This document shows positions 10,001-17,514 of a stretch of 56,995 bases of DNA, piece by piece. Origin of the DNA: an uncultured Pelagibacteraceae bacterium (GTDB lineage: Bacteria; Pseudomonadota; Alphaproteobacteria; Pelagibacterales; Pelagibacteraceae); the NCBI GenBank assembly GCA_902581695.1, contig CACHOW010000004.1, positions 1-56,995 of the forward strand, written 5' to 3'. How positions within the stretch are numbered: the stretch's first letter is position 1; each line of letters opens with the position of its first letter. The notes beneath the pieces were generated by a model that saw only the letters and a program-made list of their open reading frames with translations, had not been told where the DNA came from and did not search any database. The translations under genes were made by a program, and so were the position numbers.

Positions 10001-10026
10001 GTTATAGACGCACATGCGTGTATAAC
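10001..10026. repeat. 26-bp near-perfect palindrome
   Basis: gttata g acgca ca tgcgt g tataac, with a single g/g mismatch. Confidence 0.8.
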
Positions 10027-10045
10027 GGTTAAATGTTGGTTAATC

Positions 10046-10085
10046 ACTTCAATGTAACTTCAATGCAAACTTCAATGTAAGTTCC
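10046..10085 (+). repeat. Tandem ACTTCAATGYAA repeats downstream of the lyase-like ORF
   Basis: acttcaatgta/acttcaatgcaa/acttcaatgtaa followed by gttcc. Confidence 0.85.
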
Positions 10086-10121
10086 TTTTGGAAATTGACT
10101 GGGGACAACGGAAACCTTTGG

Positions 10122-10150
10122 AAAGGGGCGTTCTGTATCCGGGTTCCTTT
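10122..10150. repeat. GGGGCGTTCTGT hairpin-like element, copy 3 (divergent)
   Basis: aaaggggcgttctgtatccgggttccttt; arms aaagg/ccttt. Confidence 0.65.
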
Positions 10151-10238
10151 ATTTACTTACTATAGTTAACACCAAATAAGTGAAGAGTGTATGCTCTAAG
10201 TGTATGCTCTTTTTGTTAAAATCTGCTATAGTGTGATT

Positions 10239-10637
10239 ATGAAAAAAATATTTTTTTTTATCTTTTTTATTTTATTTTTTAGCACTAGTGTTATTGCAGA
10301 TTGGACTTTCATCGCATCAGGTGGTAATGGGGCAATAAAAATTTATATTGATAAAAAAACAATAAGATCCAATGGAAACACCGTAGTTTGGTGGCAACTC
10401 GATTCATATAAAGAAAAAATACCAGGTAGTGATTTAACTATCTTTTCAAACATTGCTAAAACCGAAGGTGATTGTCTTAGAGATGGGAGAAAAGATTTAT
10501 ATATTGCGTACTATGATCAAAAAATGGGAAAAGGTAATAAAGTATTAGAAGATACAAATCCATCAAAAGAGTGGGTTTATAACGAACCTGGTGAAGTTTA
10601 TTATAATACTTTAAGATTTGTGTGTGATAATAAATAG
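10239..10637 (+). CDS. Secreted protein, surface-adhesin E-like
   Basis: Start at internal ATG gives signal peptide MKKIFFFIFFILFFSTSVIADW; YIDKKTIRSNGNTVVWWQLDSYK...DC...YIAYYDQKMGKG...W pattern resembles Adhesin_E-type domains. Confidence 0.6.
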   Translation: MKKIFFFIFFILFFSTSVIADWTFIASGGNGAIKIYIDKKTIRSNGNTVVWWQLDSYKEKIPGSDLTIFSNIAKTEGDCLRDGRKDLYIAYYDQKMGKGNKVLEDTNPSKEWVYNEPGEVYYNTLRFVCDNK

Positions 10638-10654
10638 TTCTATTTAATTAGTAG

Positions 10655-10679
10655 GGGGCGTTCTGTTGCCAGGTGCCCC
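10655..10679. repeat. GGGGCGTTCTGTTGCCAGGTGCCCC hairpin-like element, copy 4
   Basis: ggggcgttctgttgccaggtgcccc; arms ggggc/gcccc. Confidence 0.85.
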
Positions 10680-10736
10680 GAACTTTGTACCATTATTCGT
10701 GAATAATTTGAATTGAAAAGATAGAATTTTAAAGAG

Positions 10737-10758
10737 TATTCCGTCCATATTCCGTCCA
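10737..10758 (+). repeat. 11-bp perfect tandem repeat TATTCCGTCCA x2
   Basis: tattccgtccatattccgtcca, 25 bp upstream of the GIY-YIG ORF. Confidence 0.9.
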
Positions 10759-10783
10759 GAGTTTTTGTGTTAGCTTATTTATT

Positions 10784-12643
10784 ATGAAAGAAAAATGGAC
10801 AAAAGAAATCGTACTTAAAGACGCAAAAAAATATAATTCAAAATCAGAATGGGCGAAGAACTCAAATAGTTCATATAATTCTGCGAGAAAAAATGGTTGG
10901 TTTGCAAAAGCAACTAGTCACATGGATAGACCAGACATGACGAGAAAATGGACAAAACAAAATGTTATAAAAAATGCAAAAAAATTTAAAACAATAAAAG
11001 AATGGACCAATAATTTTAGTGGAGCTTATGATGCAGCATTTAACAAAGGTTGGTTGAGGGAAGCAACAGCTCATATGGTTAGACCAGCCTGGAAAGGATT
11101 AAGAATTTGGACAAAAGAAAAAATCCTTGATGATGCTAAGAAATTTAAACATAGAGTTAGATGGGGTGAAAAGAGTGGAGGAGCATATGCTGCAGCACAA
11201 AGAATGGGTATTTTAAAATTAGCCACTAAACATATGATAAGACCAAGTACCAAGGGAGTTAATTTAGGTCGAAGAAGTCCAGCTAAATGGACTGATGAGC
11301 TTTTAAAAAATTCAGCCTCTAAATATAAAACTGTTAAAGAATGGCGAACTAAAGAAGAAAGTGCTTATGCTACTGCATCAGCAAGAGGACTTTTAAAAGA
11401 ACTCACAAAACGAATGATAAAAATTGGAGAGAAAGGATACTGGACAAAAGAAAAAGTTAAACATTCTGTGCTAAAATATAAAACAAAGGTTGAATGGATA
11501 ACTAATGATCCAGCTGCATATAGGGCATGTTTAAAAAATAGTTGGATTGATGAACTAACTAATCACATGACACCAATTGGAAATAAAAAAATGCGTTGTG
11601 TTTATAGCATTTCAGTTGTTGGAAAAAAAATAATTTATATAGGGTTAACAGGTTATTTTGAAAGAAGAATGAGAGACCATTTTGAAACTAAAAGAATAAC
11701 AAAATTGATTAAAGAACATGGCAAAAATTCAATAATAACCAAACAATTAACAAAATATATTTTAGCAGATGAAGCTATCAAAATTGAAGACAAATTAATT
11801 AATCACTATAGAAAAAAGAAATATATTGTCCTCAACCGCGCTAAAGCAGGAAGTCTTGGAGGAACAACCATTAAATGGACAAAAGAAAAAATTTTAATTG
11901 AAGCTAAAAAATATCAAACAATAAAAGATTGGTTAAAGAAAGATAAACTAAGCTACTCTGCAGCTTGGTCGATGAATATTCTAAATCAGGCCACAAAACA
12001 CATGACCAGATTATGGGAAAAAAAATGGACAGATGAAAAAGTTATTAAAACTGCCTTAAAGTTTAAATCTTTTAAAACTTGGGTAGAAAAAGATAAAAAA
12101 TCTTATGCGGCAGCTAGAGCTAGAAAATTGTTAAATGACCCTAGAATAACTAAACATCTTATAAAAATTTCAGGATTGCCAATATATAAATGGACAAAAG
12201 ATAAAGTATTAAAAGACTCAAAAAAATACAATTCAAGATCAGAATGGAAAAAAAATTCTCCTGCAGCATATAGAGGCGCAAGAGAAAGAGGATATTTTTT
12301 AAAAGCTGTTGCACATATGAAGAAGCCTCCGCTACACGGAATTTGGACAAAGGAAAATATTATTAAAAATGCAAAAGCATTTAAATCTATAAAAGAATGG
12401 ATGAAAAAGGAACCAGGTGCATATGGAGCTGCTCAAAAGAAAAAGCTTCTTAAAAAAGCCACTCAACATATGAAAAGATTATGGGAAAAAAAGTGGGATA
12501 AAAAAACTGTTATGAAAAGCGCAAGAAAATTTAAATTATCTTCTCGATGGAAAGATACTTATCCCAGTGCCCCTGCTGCTGCTAGACGTTTAGGTATCTA
12601 CAAACAAGCAACCAAGCATATGACTGATGGAAGATTCAAATAA
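10784..12643 (+). CDS. GIY-YIG nuclease with ten flanking WTKE..AKKYKT..EW...AY.AARK.G.L..AT.HM repeats
   Basis: Central domain MRCVYSISVVGKKIIYIGLTGYFERRMRDHF...EDKLINHYRKKKYIVLNRAKAG (GIY-YIG with conserved Y/YIG, R, E and N). Five ~45-55 aa repeats before and five after it. Confidence 0.85.
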   Translation: MKEKWTKEIVLKDAKKYNSKSEWAKNSNSSYNSARKNGWFAKATSHMDRPDMTRKWTKQNVIKNAKKFKTIKEWTNNFSGAYDAAFNKGWLREATAHMVRPAWKGLRIWTKEKILDDAKKFKHRVRWGEKSGGAYAAAQRMGILKLATKHMIRPSTKGVNLGRRSPAKWTDELLKNSASKYKTVKEWRTKEESAYATASARGLLKELTKRMIKIGEKGYWTKEKVKHSVLKYKTKVEWITNDPAAYRACLKNSWIDELTNHMTPIGNKKMRCVYSISVVGKKIIYIGLTGYFERRMRDHFETKRITKLIKEHGKNSIITKQLTKYILADEAIKIEDKLINHYRKKKYIVLNRAKAGSLGGTTIKWTKEKILIEAKKYQTIKDWLKKDKLSYSAAWSMNILNQATKHMTRLWEKKWTDEKVIKTALKFKSFKTWVEKDKKSYAAARARKLLNDPRITKHLIKISGLPIYKWTKDKVLKDSKKYNSRSEWKKNSPAAYRGARERGYFLKAVAHMKKPPLHGIWTKENIIKNAKAFKSIKEWMKKEPGAYGAAQKKKLLKKATQHMKRLWEKKWDKKTVMKSARKFKLSSRWKDTYPSAPAAARRLGIYKQATKHMTDGRFK

Positions 12644-12652
12644 TTCCGTCCA
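12642..12652 (+). repeat. Third copy of the TTCCGTCCA repeat
   Basis: aattccgtcca overlapping the stop region of the GIY-YIG ORF. Confidence 0.8.
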
Positions 12653-12717
12653 CAGGCCGACTCATAAGGTTGCATTTTGAAATTAATATTGAGAACACTA
12701 ACTAATTAGAAAAAAGT

Positions 12718-12745
12718 TAGGGGCGTTCTGTTGCCAGGTGTCCTA
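12718..12745. repeat. GGGGCGTTCTGTTGCCAGGTG hairpin-like element, copy 5
   Basis: taggggcgttctgttgccaggtgtccta; arms tagg/ccta. Confidence 0.85.
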
Positions 12746-12746
12746 T

Positions 12747-12866
12747 CATAAATTCATATCAGGCCAGTCTTTATCATTATATTTCTTAAGTTCTCTTTCG
12801 GTAAAAGGTCTAAATAGCACCCAACCAACAACAATTACTAAAGTTAAAAGGATTAATGTTTTCATC
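12747..12866 (-). pseudogene. Possible frameshifted ~39-aa membrane ORF
   Basis: Removing one A from the run at 12840-12843 would give MKTLILLTLVIVVGWVLFRPFTERELKKYNDKDWPDMNL*; as written the frame breaks after MKTLILLT. Confidence 0.3.
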
Positions 12867-12868
12867 TT

Positions 12869-13642
12869 TTATCTAATTATTGCTTTTACAGATCCAATTT
12901 TATCAACTTTACCTGTGTAAAGGCCTTTACTTTTTATTGGGACTACACCAACCGAGGAACCAGTAAAAACCCAAAAATCTTTACTTAAGTTTATTTTATC
13001 TTTTTTTACTTTATTTAAAACAAATCTTAATGAGTTTAACGGATTAATATAAACTGTATTGGTATTTCCATCTACACTTTGGTTTACTTTTTTGTTAGAA
13101 ATATTTGTTTTTAAGTTACCTATATTAATTTTTTTATATTTTTTAATTGATCCTACTAAAAATTTTACATTAGCACCAAAATCACTACATAAGTCGCCAA
13201 ATGAGGTAATACCTTTTTTTCTTTGTCTATAACCAACAACTTCAATGCAAGGGGCCATATGTGAAATATATTTAGATATATTTTTCATGGTAATTGATCT
13301 TTTAGATGAAAAAAATTTTTTTTTAATTTTGTAGCAAACTTCAAGCTCAATACCTAAAGTTGCTTTATTGATTTTTACACTTTTACCACTTTTTAAAAGA
13401 TTTCTTTCATACACTGATGCGTAAAAAGGTTCTTTTTCCTTTAATTTCTTAATTAAAGGAATTCCTGTGCCAGCTGCTTTAAAACCAATTACTGGGAGTT
13501 TTATTTTACTTTCACAAAGTTTCCTTAATTTTTGTGCTTCCTTAATTTTCTTTGTAAACTTCGATGGAATTGGAGCAATAATTTTATTTTTAAGAAATGC
13601 TTTTACAAGTTTATCAGAAGTTTTTTCAATTAATTTTTTCAT
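12869..13642 (-). CDS. 2-keto-4-pentenoate hydratase-like protein (FAA hydrolase superfamily)
   Basis: GFKAAGTG..., ...LGIELEVCYKI..., HMAPCIEVVGYR..., GSSVGVVPIKSKGLYTGKVDKIGSVKAIIR. Confidence 0.75.
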   Translation of the reverse strand: MKKLIEKTSDKLVKAFLKNKIIAPIPSKFTKKIKEAQKLRKLCESKIKLPVIGFKAAGTGIPLIKKLKEKEPFYASVYERNLLKSGKSVKINKATLGIELEVCYKIKKKFFSSKRSITMKNISKYISHMAPCIEVVGYRQRKKGITSFGDLCSDFGANVKFLVGSIKKYKKINIGNLKTNISNKKVNQSVDGNTNTVYINPLNSLRFVLNKVKKDKINLSKDFWVFTGSSVGVVPIKSKGLYTGKVDKIGSVKAIIR

Positions 13643-14451
13643 AAAGCCGAGTTTAGCAATGACATTGGATCAAGTCTAGTTTGAAACCAATTTACTCTAA
13701 AATCCAAATGTGGACCTGTTGACCTACCGGTTGAACCTACTGTTCCTATGATATCTCCTTGATTTATTTGATCACCCACTGAAACCATAACATTTTCCAA
13801 ATGTGAATATATTGTTGAAATTCCGTGACCATGATCCATGATAATAGTTCCACCAGTATAATATAGATCATCTTCTGCCATCGTCACTGTCCCTGAAGCT
13901 GATGATTTAATCATAGTTCCTTTTTTAGCGGCAATATCAATTCCATAGTGGGGCCATTTAGGTTTACCATTCAAAATTCTCTGACTTCCATAAACACCAC
14001 TGATGATCCCTTCAACTGGCATAATAAACTGATCTTTAAAGAAAGGTAAATTTGAATTTATTGCTCTTGCCTCACCAATTTTATTATTTTCCTCCTTAAT
14101 TCTTTTATATACAGATTCAGGAGGTGTAACCTTGCTTTCTTCTAACCCATCTATTCTTTGGATATTATATTTTCTTTTTAAAACCTTCTTTATTATCTTT
14201 TCTTTTTTTTCATCCTTAATTTTTGTTATGACTAAATCAAATTTTCTATCTCTATCTATTCCAAATACAAAATACCCATCTTGAGAAACTTTAACTTCTT
14301 TTTTATCAATCATAATTTTTGATGATGAGTCAGTAATACCAACAATATAATGACCTTGTAAGAACTTACCTTTGAATTCAACTGCATTTAAATGAGTGTT
14401 TGTAAAAAAAACTAATAAAATGAATAATCGATTAATTATTTTGCAGTCCAT
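13639..14451 (-). CDS. M23-family (LytM) metallopeptidase
   Basis: GVYGSQRILNGKPKWPHYGIDIAAKKGTMIKSSASGTV...GHGISTIYSHLENVMVSVGDQINQGDIIGTVGSTGRSTGPHLDFRVNW. Confidence 0.9.
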   Translation of the reverse strand: MDCKIINRLFILLVFFTNTHLNAVEFKGKFLQGHYIVGITDSSSKIMIDKKEVKVSQDGYFVFGIDRDRKFDLVITKIKDEKKEKIIKKVLKRKYNIQRIDGLEESKVTPPESVYKRIKEENNKIGEARAINSNLPFFKDQFIMPVEGIISGVYGSQRILNGKPKWPHYGIDIAAKKGTMIKSSASGTVTMAEDDLYYTGGTIIMDHGHGISTIYSHLENVMVSVGDQINQGDIIGTVGSTGRSTGPHLDFRVNWFQTRLDPMSLLNSAL

Positions 14452-15203
14452 CCACCATCAACCAATAACGAAGTTCCAGTAATCATTGAAGCCGCGTCTG
14501 ATGCAAGAAAAACTGCTGCTGTTGCAACATCAGATAATTCTGCAAATCTTCCAAGCGGTATATTTCCCAAAACTTCTCTTTTGAATTTTTTACTTTTTAA
14601 AAACTTACTAGTCATAGGTGTGACTACAAATGTGGGGCAAACGGTATTAACTCTTATATTATATTTGGCAAGATCTATAGACATGCCTTTAGTAAGACCT
14701 TCTAAACCAAACTTTGTCATATTGTATACACTCCTTATTGGTCCACCAACGTGTCCCATTTGGGACGACATATTAACAATAGAGCCACCAATTTTTTTTC
14801 TATTTTTAAGCTTTATCATTTTTAACGCACATAGCTGCGCTAGATTAAAAGTTGCCATAGTATTAATCTTTACAAGATATTCCATATCTTTGGTTTTAAC
14901 TTTTGTGAAATGCTCTGGGATGTTATTTCCAGCATTATTTATTAAGATATCTATTTTAGATTGTTTATTTATAATTTCTTTAATTTTAATATAATTTGTG
15001 ATGTCGCAAACGTAGGATTTACTTTTTGATTTAAATTTTTTTATCTTGCTAGAAACCTCATCCAAATCTTTTTTAGTTCTACTAATTATGATTAGATTTG
15101 CTCCAGCCTCTGCCAAAGCTATTGCACACGCTCTTCCAAGACCTTTTCCAGCACCTGTAACTACAGCAGTTTTATTTTTAAGATTATATTTTTTTAAGAA
15201 CAT
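14436..15203 (-). CDS. SDR-family oxidoreductase
   Basis: TGAGKGLGRACAIALAEAGA, NNAGNN, YNMTKFGLEGLTKG, C-terminal ASMITGTSLLVDGGWTAK. Confidence 0.88.
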   Translation of the reverse strand: MFLKKYNLKNKTAVVTGAGKGLGRACAIALAEAGANLIIISRTKKDLDEVSSKIKKFKSKSKSYVCDITNYIKIKEIINKQSKIDILINNAGNNIPEHFTKVKTKDMEYLVKINTMATFNLAQLCALKMIKLKNRKKIGGSIVNMSSQMGHVGGPIRSVYNMTKFGLEGLTKGMSIDLAKYNIRVNTVCPTFVVTPMTSKFLKSKKFKREVLGNIPLGRFAELSDVATAAVFLASDAASMITGTSLLVDGGWTAK

Positions 15204-15796
15204 TACAAAAATAATATTTTAATATCCGTATAAATCAACTCAATAGCAACAAGAAGTATTGCTAATAAACCAGCCCAAGCAATCCATTTGTATTTTTTAA
15301 TCCAATTAGATATTAATGTTGCTGCTGTAGCCATTAAAATTATTGACAAAATAAGACCGAAAACTAACAAACCATAATGGTCTCCTGCTGCACCAGCAAC
15401 ACCTAAAACATTATCTAAACTCATTGTAAAATCTGCCAACAAAATTGTCCAAATAGCTTTTAAAAAACTTGAATTATCAACTTTAATGTTGTCTTCGTGA
15501 TCAACACCTTTAATGACATCTGTATAGAGTTTATAGATTATATACAGAAGAAGTAATCCACCTAATAATCTTAAACCTGTAATTTGTAATAAGTATGCTG
15601 TTAATAAAGTTAAAATTATTCTTAATATTACTGCCCCACCAATACCCCAAAAAATAATTTTTTTTCTTTGTTCTAAAGGAAACTTAGATGCAACCATTCC
15701 AATAATAATTGCATTGTCTCCAGCCAAAACTAGATCAATTAAAATGATTTGAGTTAAAATAGTTAATTGTTCAGGAGAAAATAAATCAATTGGCAT
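15203..15796 (-). CDS. TerC-family integral membrane protein
   Basis: LTQIILIDLVLAGDNAIIIGMVASKFP...LLADFTMSLDNVLGVAGAAGDHYG. Confidence 0.88.
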   Translation of the reverse strand: MPIDLFSPEQLTILTQIILIDLVLAGDNAIIIGMVASKFPLEQRKKIIFWGIGGAVILRIILTLLTAYLLQITGLRLLGGLLLLYIIYKLYTDVIKGVDHEDNIKVDNSSFLKAIWTILLADFTMSLDNVLGVAGAAGDHYGLLVFGLILSIILMATAATLISNWIKKYKWIAWAGLLAILLVAIELIYTDIKILFL

Positions 15797-17390
15797 TACT
15801 TTCTAGTATCATATCTGCGCCTTTTTCTGCAATCATTATTGTTGGTGCATTAGTGTTACCAGATGTAATATTAGGCATTATAGATGCATCTATAACTCTT
15901 AAATTTTGTAAACCATGAACTTTAAGTTCATCGTTGACCACAGAATTTTCATCGTTTCCCATTTTACAAGTACCAACAGGATGGAAAATAGTTTGAGTAA
16001 ATTTACTTCCTTCTTGAACAAGTTCTTCATCTGATTGAAAATTAGAGCCAGGTCTAAGTTCTTCAGGACTATATTTTTTAAATGTTTCAGTATTGAATAC
16101 GATATTTCTTACCAATCTTAGTCCATCTGCAGCTACTTTCCTATCATCATCAGTTGATAAATAGTTCATTTTTATTTTTGGTTTTTCTCTACTATCGCTA
16201 CTTATTATATTAATTTCTCCTCTACTTGTTGGTCTTATGTTTGCGACAGTTGGGGTAAACGCATGAAAATCATGTAATGCTGCACCTCCAAGCTTATCAG
16301 TGCTTATAGGCTGAACATGAAATTGTAAATTAGGAGTATCTCTTGATGTATCACTTTTTGCAAACAAACAAAGTTGACTTGCACCCATTGTCATTGGTCC
16401 AGACCTATTAAATATAAACTCTAAGCCAATCATCAAATTTCCAAATAAACTATTTATCTTTTTATTTAGTGATTTAATATTTTTAACCTTATAGACAGGT
16501 CTAAACATTAGATGGTCTTGCAAATTTTGACCAACACCCTTTAATTCTTTAATCATTTTAATTCCTAAATTTGATAGCTTAGTACCATTACCAACACCGG
16601 ATGTTTGTAAGATTTGAGTAGACCCAATAGACCCAGCACTTAATAAAATTTCTTTATTTACACCGACTATATTGGTCTCACCGCCTTTCCAAAAAGATAC
16701 ACTTACAGCTTTAGTTCCATCAAAGTTTATTTTTTCTACATGACAATTTGTTTCGATCTTTAAATTTTTTCTTTTTTTAATTGGATTTAAATATCCGACT
16801 GCAGCACTACACCTTAGACCGTTTCTTTCAGTAACCTGAAAATAACCACAACCAAAATTATCGCCTTTATTAAAATCATCAATTTTTGGGATTCCCCTTT
16901 CTTCAGCTGCATCCATAAATCTTTCTAGTAAATCTAATTTAATTCTTGGATCAGATACGTACAAAGGGCCATCATCACCATGATATTTGTTTTTGCCTCT
17001 TTCTTGATTTTCTGATTTAATAAAATATGGAAGAACATCTTTCCAACCCCATCCTTTATTTCCTAATTGTCTCCAAATATTATAATCTTGCTCTTGACCT
17101 CTTATATATAACAGACCATTAATTGATGAACTTCCTCCTAAGGTTTTACCTCTAGGGTATGGTATCGATCTATTTGCCATTGTTTCATCTGGCTCTGTTT
17201 TATAACACCAGTCTACTTCTGGATTATGCATTGTTTTGTAATATCCAACTGGAATATGTATCCATGGATTATTATCCTTGCCACCTGCTTCAATCAGCAA
17301 AACTTTATTTTTTGGATCCTCTGTAAGTCTGTTTGCTAAAACACATCCTGCAGATCCAGCTCCAATAATTATAAAGTCGAAGTTTTCCAT
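15786..17390 (-). CDS. GMC-family FAD oxidoreductase (choline dehydrogenase-like)
   Basis: DFIIIGAGSAGCVLANRLTEDP, GGSSSINGLLYIRGQEQDYN, C-terminal FHPVGTCKMG...LRVIDASIMPNITSGNTNAPTIMIAEKGADMI. Confidence 0.9.
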   Translation of the reverse strand: MENFDFIIIGAGSAGCVLANRLTEDPKNKVLLIEAGGKDNNPWIHIPVGYYKTMHNPEVDWCYKTEPDETMANRSIPYPRGKTLGGSSSINGLLYIRGQEQDYNIWRQLGNKGWGWKDVLPYFIKSENQERGKNKYHGDDGPLYVSDPRIKLDLLERFMDAAEERGIPKIDDFNKGDNFGCGYFQVTERNGLRCSAAVGYLNPIKKRKNLKIETNCHVEKINFDGTKAVSVSFWKGGETNIVGVNKEILLSAGSIGSTQILQTSGVGNGTKLSNLGIKMIKELKGVGQNLQDHLMFRPVYKVKNIKSLNKKINSLFGNLMIGLEFIFNRSGPMTMGASQLCLFAKSDTSRDTPNLQFHVQPISTDKLGGAALHDFHAFTPTVANIRPTSRGEINIISSDSREKPKIKMNYLSTDDDRKVAADGLRLVRNIVFNTETFKKYSPEELRPGSNFQSDEELVQEGSKFTQTIFHPVGTCKMGNDENSVVNDELKVHGLQNLRVIDASIMPNITSGNTNAPTIMIAEKGADMILESNAN

Positions 17391-17514
17391 TTATAGTTGA
17401 ATAGTTATTTTATATTTAATTGTTTATACTTAAAATTGCTCAATTGTCACTTGTGTCAGCTTTATTTTTCTGGTTGTATGCTCTCGTTATAATTAACTAA
17501 CAAGAGGAAAAATA

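Noticed and set aside
10784-12643. Regular ~150-bp periodic repeats that could suggest a CRISPR or DNA tandem array
   Set aside because: Periodicity is at the protein level inside a single 619-aa ORF with degenerate DNA; no identical repeats or unique spacers.
8321-12745. Integron attC-site interpretation of the hairpin elements
   Set aside because: No integron integrase in the window, no R/L box structure recognised, and genes between copies are in mixed orientations; kept only as a generic cassette-like observation.
12738-12920. Plus-strand 60-aa ORF
   Set aside because: Overlaps hairpin copy 5 and the 3' end of the hydratase gene; no recognisable features.
14581-14994. Plus-strand 137-aa ORF
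   Set aside because: Antisense to a well-supported SDR gene.
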